Source: Lasiosphaeria ovina (lineage: Eukaryota; Ascomycota; Sordariomycetes; Sordariales; Lasiosphaeriaceae). From it: a stretch of DNA of 64,000 nucleotides. The notes beneath the pieces were generated by a model. It made no database searches. It was not told the DNA's origin and saw nothing but the letters and a program-made list of their open reading frames with translations. The position numbers and the translations under genes were made by a program. Within the stretch, counting starts at the first letter, position 1, and every line of letters begins with the position of its first letter. This document shows, piece by piece, positions 57,786 through 64,000 of this stretch. The stretch lies in the NCBI GenBank assembly GCA_033439765.1, contig JAULSN010000001.1, forward strand, positions 3,844,001-3,908,000. Reading direction: 5' to 3'.

Positions 57786-58366
57786 ATGCTGTTTCTCAGC
57801 CTGGTGTCGGCGCTTGCCGTTTCTCTCCCTTTCGCGGCAGCCAAGCCGGCATACAAAATTCCTGCGATCATGTCGAAGCTAGTTCAGGAGGACGACACCT
57901 GCATCATGCCTGAGGGTTTCCGCATCCAGAAGTTCCGCATCTGGTCTTCTCAAGCAGGCAGCAACCGCTCGGTGAATATAAACTTCGAGTACACGGACGA
58001 CAGCACTAGCATCAACACTTGCTGCCACCTCAACCAGTCATCGGCCAACGTTGGCCCGCCCGGGCTTACCCCTCGATATGCCTGCAACAATGACACTGTA
58101 CAATTTATCTGGCAGAACGGCACTATGACCTTGGTCGAGAAGGCGTGCCCGCAGACCGGCTCGTGAGTTCCAAGGATGTCCTAAATCCACAGAATTTGAC
58201 TGATGTTGGCAATGCTAGGCATTTCGAGGCTGCCGGCAGTGTGACGCTCAATCTCACTTGCACCAATACCCTCTTCAACTCGACTGCCGGGGCTGGTTCG
58301 AGCTGCGTATCCACCAAGGATCCGATCGAAGCTATCTTCACCAGCCTCGAGCCCACGCCACAGTAA
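57786..58366 (+). CDS. Small secreted Cys-containing protein
   Basis: Exons 57786-58162 and 58219-58366 (56-nt intron, GTGAGT..CTAG) encode 174 residues. A classical signal peptide (MLFLSLVSALAVSLPFAAA) is followed by a mature part with seven Cys, several N-glycosylation sequons (NRS, NQS, NDT, NGT, NLT, NST) and no membrane helix. I do not recognise the family. Splicing joins CPQTG-SHFEAAGSVTLNLT, which makes sense as a beta-strand pattern. Probably an extracellular or wall-associated protein; an effector-type role is possible but unsupported. Confidence 0.75.
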
Positions 58367-59248
58367 AAATGGGAAAAGGGGAAGAGTAATACACTAGGTA
58401 TTGAAAGAGAATCGGCTAAAGAAGGCAGCCAGGAGGTGGCTTATTTTGCGGCGGTTGGACCGAATTTTGGCCAAGAGGATGCCCCCCGGACGTTATGGAA
58501 GACTCCAGGAGTGCACCACAGCCGATGGCGGGGGCGGCCCTTGATGAAATCAACAGAACTGTCATGTCCATGGCGAAACATATCAGACCACAAATACTTC
58601 AGAGCTATAGAGAAGCTACATCATCACTGATGGAAAAAAAAAAAAGTAATAATCTTTTTTTGCATTGCCGTCTTCCCTCCCTTGCCTGGCCTTAGATTGC
58701 GGGGTGTTGCGTTTGTGGCGCTTGATCCCTGTCTTTCACGCGGACACTGCGTTCCGGTTGGTGCCAGGACTTGGGGTGGGTGCCCAGGCCCAACCGGGCT
58801 TAGGCTTGGTTTTATCAACCGCCACCCGACCCCATCCAACTTTCACAAAAACCCTCATCAGATTAACGCTTCCTTCATTGACGTCTTTTGAGTTGCTCCA
58901 TCCCGCCGGTTCATATCCTATTTTCGTTTAGAGGTTCAAGTCTTGGAAGCCGGCGTTGCAGCATTGGCACAATAATCCAACTTGGACATATTCATTGGTT
59001 TGGGTGAGCGCAGCGCGGCGCCAGCCCTGGGTTTCGTTTCCCCAGTTGCCTATTCGGCAAAGGCAAAGCAACTAAACTGGTCACGAGGCACGACCCGGTG
59101 ACTTGCAACCATGGCTGATGGTTTCAATTACACTCCCACTACTCCGTAGAGCGGCTCTGTAGGAGGTTGAATCTGGCCATATTTATCTTGCCGAGAATTC
59201 GAGCTTCATCAAAACATCACACTTATCTATTTCTCCTTATCTTCAAGG
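58367..59248. other. Intergenic region
   Basis: 3' flank of the secreted protein gene and promoter of the lipase gene. A run of 12 A lies at about 58634-58645. No gene seen. Confidence 0.55.
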
Positions 59249-60631
59249 ATGCGGCTAAAGAACCCGCTCACCCTTTCACTGCTTCTCATAGGCAACAGCG
59301 GCTTGAGGACGGCCGATGCAAACCCACTTGCCGCAGTTACAGATGCAGAACAGCGGCAGCGGCAGCAACCACTCGACAAATTCCGTAGCCATGGCTATGG
59401 CAGCGCCTCGTCGCCGTCCCCGGGGAGTGGCGTGTCGGTGCCCTTCTTTGCCTCGCTGGAGCGTATGGCACGCCTAGTCGACATCACGTACTGCGTTGGC
59501 ACAATCTCAGGCTTGTCGCCGCCCTTTTTGTGCGCGTCGCGGTGCAAAGACTTCCCCACGCTGCGCCTGGTGCGAACGTGGAACACGGGTGTGCTCATGA
59601 GCGACAGCTGCGGGTACATCGCGGTGGATAGAGGCAGCAAGGCTGCTTCTGCCGATGATGTCACCACTGAGGAAACCAAGGGTGGCAGCCAGTTGACAGA
59701 AACGACCGCGCCGGCGGACGATGTTGACTCCCCGGCCATTGTAGTGGCATTCCGCGGCACCTACAGTCTCACCAACACCATCATCGACCTGAGCACCGTC
59801 CCACAGGAGTATGTGCCGTATCCGGCGCCAGATGGCGATGGCGATGGAGACGATGACAGCGATAGCGCCGGAAAGGCTCACAAGTGCAGCAACTGCACCG
59901 TGCACATGGGCTTCATGGCCTCCTGGCGCAGCGCGCGTGAAGTGGTCCTCCCGGCGCTGAAGGAGGCCCGCGAGAAGCACCCGGGCTATCCAGTGCACCT
60001 GGTGGGACATAGCCTAGGCGGTGCGGTGGCGGCGCTGGCGGCGCTTGAACTGCGGCTAAGCCTGGGCTGGACCGACATTACGGTCACGACGTTTGGTGAG
60101 CCGCGCATCGGCAACCAGGGACTGGTGGACTACCTCGACGAAGCGTTTGGCCTGAAAAGAGACGGCGATGGAGACGGGGACGATGATGATGCAGCAGAAA
60201 CCCTTCCTTACCGCCGCATCACGCACGCCAACGACCCCGTACCGCTGTTGCCGCTGACTGAATGGGGCTTTCGATCCCACGCCGGCGAGGTGTTTATCAC
60301 CAAGGCAGATCTACCGCCCGACCCGGCTGACCTGCGAGTCTGCCGCGGAGACGAGGATCCGGCCTGCACAGGCGGCGAGGAGAAGGGCGACTGGCTGGAT
60401 TGGGTTCTAGGTCTCATGCGGGGCGACGAGAAGCCGGTCGACGTTGCCCGTTGGGCTACTAAGCTCGGCGTTGTCCCGGCGCGGCTCAACCTCTGGCAGC
60501 TGTTCTTTGCGCATCGGGACTACTTTTGGCGGCTGGGCCTTTGCGTCCCCGGCGGTGATCCGGCCGATTGGGGGCGTGAGAAATACAACTTTAATGTTTC
60601 TTCTGCTTGGGACGACAGCCATGATCTATAG
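59249..60631 (+). CDS. Secreted class-3 lipase
   Basis: Single exon, 460 residues. A hydrophobic start (MRLKNPLTLSLLLIGNSGLR) suggests secretion. The alpha/beta-hydrolase core follows: VVAFRGTYSLTNTIIDLS (oxyanion region), VHLVGHSLGGAVAALAALEL with Ser255, FGEPRIGNQ, THANDPVPLLP with Asp329, and FAHRDYFW with His422, a complete Ser-Asp-His triad as in Rhizomucor-type lipases. Two acidic inserts (DGDGDGDDDSDS near 195 and DGDGDGDDDD near 308) lie in loops. Paired Cys occur near SNCTVH, RVCRGDEDPAC and LCVPGG. It likely hydrolyses acylglycerols outside the cell or in the secretory path. The ATG at 59249 gives the signal sequence directly. Confidence 0.9.
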   Translation: MRLKNPLTLSLLLIGNSGLRTADANPLAAVTDAEQRQRQQPLDKFRSHGYGSASSPSPGSGVSVPFFASLERMARLVDITYCVGTISGLSPPFLCASRCKDFPTLRLVRTWNTGVLMSDSCGYIAVDRGSKAASADDVTTEETKGGSQLTETTAPADDVDSPAIVVAFRGTYSLTNTIIDLSTVPQEYVPYPAPDGDGDGDDDSDSAGKAHKCSNCTVHMGFMASWRSAREVVLPALKEAREKHPGYPVHLVGHSLGGAVAALAALELRLSLGWTDITVTTFGEPRIGNQGLVDYLDEAFGLKRDGDGDGDDDDAAETLPYRRITHANDPVPLLPLTEWGFRSHAGEVFITKADLPPDPADLRVCRGDEDPACTGGEEKGDWLDWVLGLMRGDEKPVDVARWATKLGVVPARLNLWQLFFAHRDYFWRLGLCVPGGDPADWGREKYNFNVSSAWDDSHDL

Positions 60632-62750
60632 TCTTTTTGGAGTCTTTTTTGGAGTCTTTTCTTTTTAAACGGCGTGAGGCTAGGTAAAATTGGGAAAATC
60701 GCCATTATCCATGGCAGTGGTGGCGTCTGGATTCAAGGAGGAGGCGTTAATGCCTACATGATCAATTGGTTGCTTTTGGGGCAATGAGAGTAACTGGGCT
60801 GTATAGCAAGTGGACATAACAGACTTAATAGCATCGATAATAATATGGGTTATTGCAGACTTTGTCATATTTCCGCGCTCGCCTACAATGGAGTGCGAAG
60901 ACAAGGTAAAGGAAGACAAGGTAAAGACCAGGATGTCTACACCGTCTATCTTACTGCAGTACCTAAGCTATGTACTTGTACTATGTACCTATTTTTCTTC
61001 TTTGATTTCTTTTCTTTTCTTTTTTCTTTCTTTCTTTCGCGTCACACGACTGCTTAATGGCTCAACTGCTGAAGTATGTGCCCACGGTTATGTGTGTGAC
61101 TTCGTCGTCTCACCCCCCCATCACAAGTCGCGTGACTCCTTGGCTGTTGACAGTCGAGGAGGAAAAGCACGGATCCACCGCCCACCAATGGCCTGTTGCT
61201 ATCCGCACCCCTAGCCAACCAGGTAGGTAACATCTGAATTCAAGGCTGGCGTCCAGGTTATCAGGGTGTGGTGCGCGCGGGACACCGCAAGTGCCAGCTG
61301 AGCCAGACGGATCGGAACAGGCCTGCCCAGGTTGCTTTCCTTGTCGCGGCAGAGCAAGGCAGTAGACGAAAGGCAACATAAATGAGGGGTAAAAAGGGAC
61401 AAGAAAGCCTCGTGGTTTTCTAGCCGCTTCCATGGACCCAAAAAGATTTCCCTCTTGCACTCCTCTCTTTCTAGGGGCGTGAGAACTAAGTAGAAGGGAG
61501 ATGAGTGCGTTGTACAAAAAAAATTGCCCCACCATGAATGGAAATGGAAATGACCTTTCTTGTTGTTTGGACGACCCCACCTTCCCAGCTCTAGACACCT
61601 TCAGCAATGCGAATGCTAACAACGCAGGGGCTAGCGGCTGGGAACATTTCCTTAGGCAGAGGCAAATAAGCAGAGTACGTAGGCCTTTGATGGCCTGGAC
61701 ACACGAGACCTCCAGATACGAGTGCCCACGCGGGCCGGACCATGATAAGAGCAATGGCGGCTGGCCGATTCAATCAGATGGAGGGGCTCCCTCATGTGAG
61801 TCAGGAAAAACACCAGACTATGAGAATAACGGCACCACACATCCTTGGGAAACAGGACGAGAGTGTGGACAGAGCGCATTCGTAGAACTGCTCAGCCCCG
61901 TATCCGTACTTCCACCAAGAAATGAGACGGCAGAACAAGGCAACGCAAACCAGAGGTAAACAATTTGCATCAGAGAGCCCGAGATGTGCTGCGTGGGTAA
62001 ACCCGCGTCTTCGGCAAGGCAGAGACGGCTATATAAGAAGGAACCAAGAGGAAAAGAGGCGTGGGCTTTCGTGGGTAGAATTTTGGCATGTACAATTAGG
62101 GGAGGGTATCGCGTCTCCGGGAACCGGTCCATGCCATTTTGCAGTGTGTTCATGGCTACAGAGGCATCTTTTGTGTGTTTGCCGAGTTGAACAGTCGGAT
62201 ATCTCGTCTCATCTTGGGCACGTCAACAAAAGCCAGAACGAGCCTCTGTTCAGCTTGCCAGGCTTGGCTTGGGGTTGGTTGGAGACCAGTGAATTCGGTG
62301 TGGAACCAAGAAGGCGGAGAGATTGTGGGCGCAGAAGAGCGCTGGGAGATGCGCAGGAGGCCCACAGGGGTAAAAAGCGGCTGTTAGTTCTGTACCAACG
62401 GTTTGAAGGTAGGTGGGGTTCCAAAAAAGGTCACTTGCTATCGCTCCAAGCATCCTGATTCGTCGACATTCCCCTCCCCAAGTAAAAAACACAGGGCCTC
62501 CCAGTTTGGCTTGGGCCCCGCTAGACCTACCTGAGGGGAAGTTGTCTGTGGCCCTTTCCGAATGTCCTTTTCGCACTCAACACATCGATCGACCTTGAAC
62601 CTGCCCGTCCACCTCGTCACAAAGCACTCCCAAAACAATCAGCTCTCACCGCGACATCTTGCTTCCGCGATTTCCACATTCCATTCCTGCCGCTATACCC
62701 TCATCCAACAGGCAGCTTTGCGCATATCTCCGCAATACAAGATCTGAAAA
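60632..62750. other. Intergenic region upstream of the 14-3-3 gene
   Basis: 2.1 kb without a recognisable gene; pyrimidine tract at 60991-61038. Frames of 214 codons (minus, 61110-61754), 152 and 178 codons (plus, 61501-61959 and 61922-62458) lack motifs. The last few hundred bases probably form the 14-3-3 promoter and leader. Confidence 0.5.
60991..61038. repeat. Pyrimidine (TTTTC)n tract
   Basis: Almost pure T/C sequence with TTTCTTTC-like repeats. Confidence 0.75.
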
Positions 62751-64000
62751 ATGGCGAACGAGGTTAGTTGGCACACCGTTTCCTGCTGAAGCCGCCTGTT
62801 CCATATCCCCCCTCTTCCTTGGGCACAGCCTCTCCCCTCCCTTAGGGCCGTGATAGCATCATGGGCCGCCCAACCTTGTGTACCCCCCTCGCGCCTCTGC
62901 AGAGAAGTTTGTTTGCTAACAGTTATGATTGTTTTGCAGCGCGAGAGGTGTGTTTTTTTACACTCGGGCCTGACCTGCATGCAGCACGGGTGGTGTTGAC
63001 CCCGCCGTCGACGGTATCAAGGCTGACAAGACGGTGACAAAACTACAGCAAGACTTTCCTCGCCCGCCTCTGCGAGCAGGCTGAGCGTTACGATGAGATG
63101 GTCACATTTATGAAGGAGGTTGCCAAGCTGGGCGGTGAGCTTACTGTCGATGAGCGCAACCTGTTGTCAGTGGCGTACAAGAACGTGGTCGGCACCCGCC
63201 GGGCCAGCTGGCGCATCATCTCCTCCATTGAGCAGAAGGAGGAGTCCAAGGGCTCCGATAAGCACGTCGCCACCATTCGCGGCTACCGCAACAAGATTGA
63301 GAGCGAGCTGGAGAAGGTCTGCCAAGACGTGCTCGATGTCCTGGATGAGTCTCTCATTCCCAACGCCGCCACGGGCGAGTCCAAGGTCTTCTACCACAAG
63401 ATGTATGCTTGCTTGCCCCTCCCCACCCCCTTTCCCAAACGCTCTTGGCCTCTCTTACGCGCCCATACCTGCGCGGGGCCCCATCTTTCGTTATATCTGA
63501 CAAATTTCTCGCGTGCAGGAAGGGCGATTACCACCGATACCTCGCCGAGTTCGCGTCGGGCGAGAAGCGTAAGGTTGCCGCCACTGCCGCCCACGAGGCT
63601 TACAAGGTAATGAACACCAACCACCACGTACAGTCACATTTTCGCCGCGCCAGTCTGCTAACATGTGCGCGTCATGCCTGCAGAGCGCTACCGATGTTGC
63701 CCAGACCGAGTTGACTCCTACGCACCCCATCCGTCTGGGTCTGGCGCTCAACTTCTCCGTCTTTTACTACGAGATTCTCAACTCCCCTGACCGTGCATGC
63801 CATCTTGCTAAGCAGGCTTTTGATGATGCGATTGCCGAGCTTGATTCTCTCTCCGAGGAGTCTTACCGCGACAGCACGCTTATCATGCAGTTGCTCCGGG
63901 ATAACTTGACACTCTGGACCTCGTCTGACAGCGGTGAGCCCGAGGCTGCTCCTGCCGACGCCCCCAAGGCCGATGACAAGGCCCCAGAGAAGGAGGATGA
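62751..64000 (+). CDS. 14-3-3 protein, 3' end outside window
   Basis: Five exons are visible: 62751-62762, 62940-62947, 63049-63402, 63519-63606 and 63684-64000, giving about 259 residues up to the window edge. The start [17 protein letters not shown] needs a 12-nt coding exon and an 8-nt microexon; phases and splice sites agree. Signature blocks are present: [20 protein letters not shown] (phosphopeptide pocket Lys/Arg), [30 protein letters not shown] and [18 protein letters not shown]. The protein is a dimeric phospho-Ser/Thr binding adaptor. The acidic, variable C-terminal tail has begun and only a few residues should be missing. Introns are 177, 101, 116 and 77 nt. Confidence 0.95.

Noticed and set aside
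61110..61754. 214-codon minus-strand frame
   Set aside because: No family motif; opposite-strand frames of similar length overlap it, as in non-coding DNA.

Overview
The window is nuclear DNA of a filamentous ascomycete. Genes have short GT..AG introns (mostly 50-150 nt), exons are GC-rich, and many proteins carry fungus-specific hallmarks: the PalC pH-signalling protein, a COT-1/CBK1-type Mob protein, a fungal ALR/MNR2-type CorA transporter, and NACHT proteins with SesB-like N-termini. Protein flavour suggests Sordariomycetes, probably Sordariales; that placement is inference from memory of family sequences, not a search. I rebuilt exon structures by hand from splice sites, reading phase and family conservation.

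Left and central part (1-38.6 kb) is a conserved housekeeping region. In order: 3' -truncated secreted cupredoxin-like protein (-), ALG6 glucosyltransferase (-), PalC (+), LEO1 of the Paf1 complex (-), Mob2-like kinase activator (+), DUF3237 protein (-), ARP2 (+), CorA Mg2+ transporter (+), CstF-64/Rna15 (-), prohibitin-2 (+), NEDD8 (+), Elongin A (-), THO subunit 7 (+), tubulin chaperone A (-), SERCA-type Ca2+-ATPase (+), proteasome beta-3 (-), TUG/UBX4-type UBX protein (+), ribosomal protein eL36 (-). Many are head-to-head pairs sharing a 0.5-1.5 kb promoter region, some with related roles (proteasome beta-3 with a UBX cofactor; Elongin A with a THO subunit).

The right part (39-60.7 kb) looks accessory: a 14-TM MFS transporter (-), two unrecognised coiled-coil proteins (-), then a cluster of three serine-hydrolase (SesB-like) genes: a 1185-aa NLR-type protein (SesB-NACHT plus an acidic repeat tail, +), a 482-aa SesB-like protein whose nucleophile position is Cys (-), and a compact 308-aa SesB-like protein (+), followed by an ankyrin-repeat protein with an Ala-rich coiled-coil insertion (-). 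A small Cys-containing secreted protein and a secreted class-3 lipase follow. The cluster resembles fungal NLR/effector neighbourhoods tied to non-self recognition and regulated cell death; this is the best candidate for an undescribed system here.

The window ends in a housekeeping gene, a 14-3-3 protein (+), cut by the right edge. No rRNA, tRNA, CRISPR or complete transposon was recognised.
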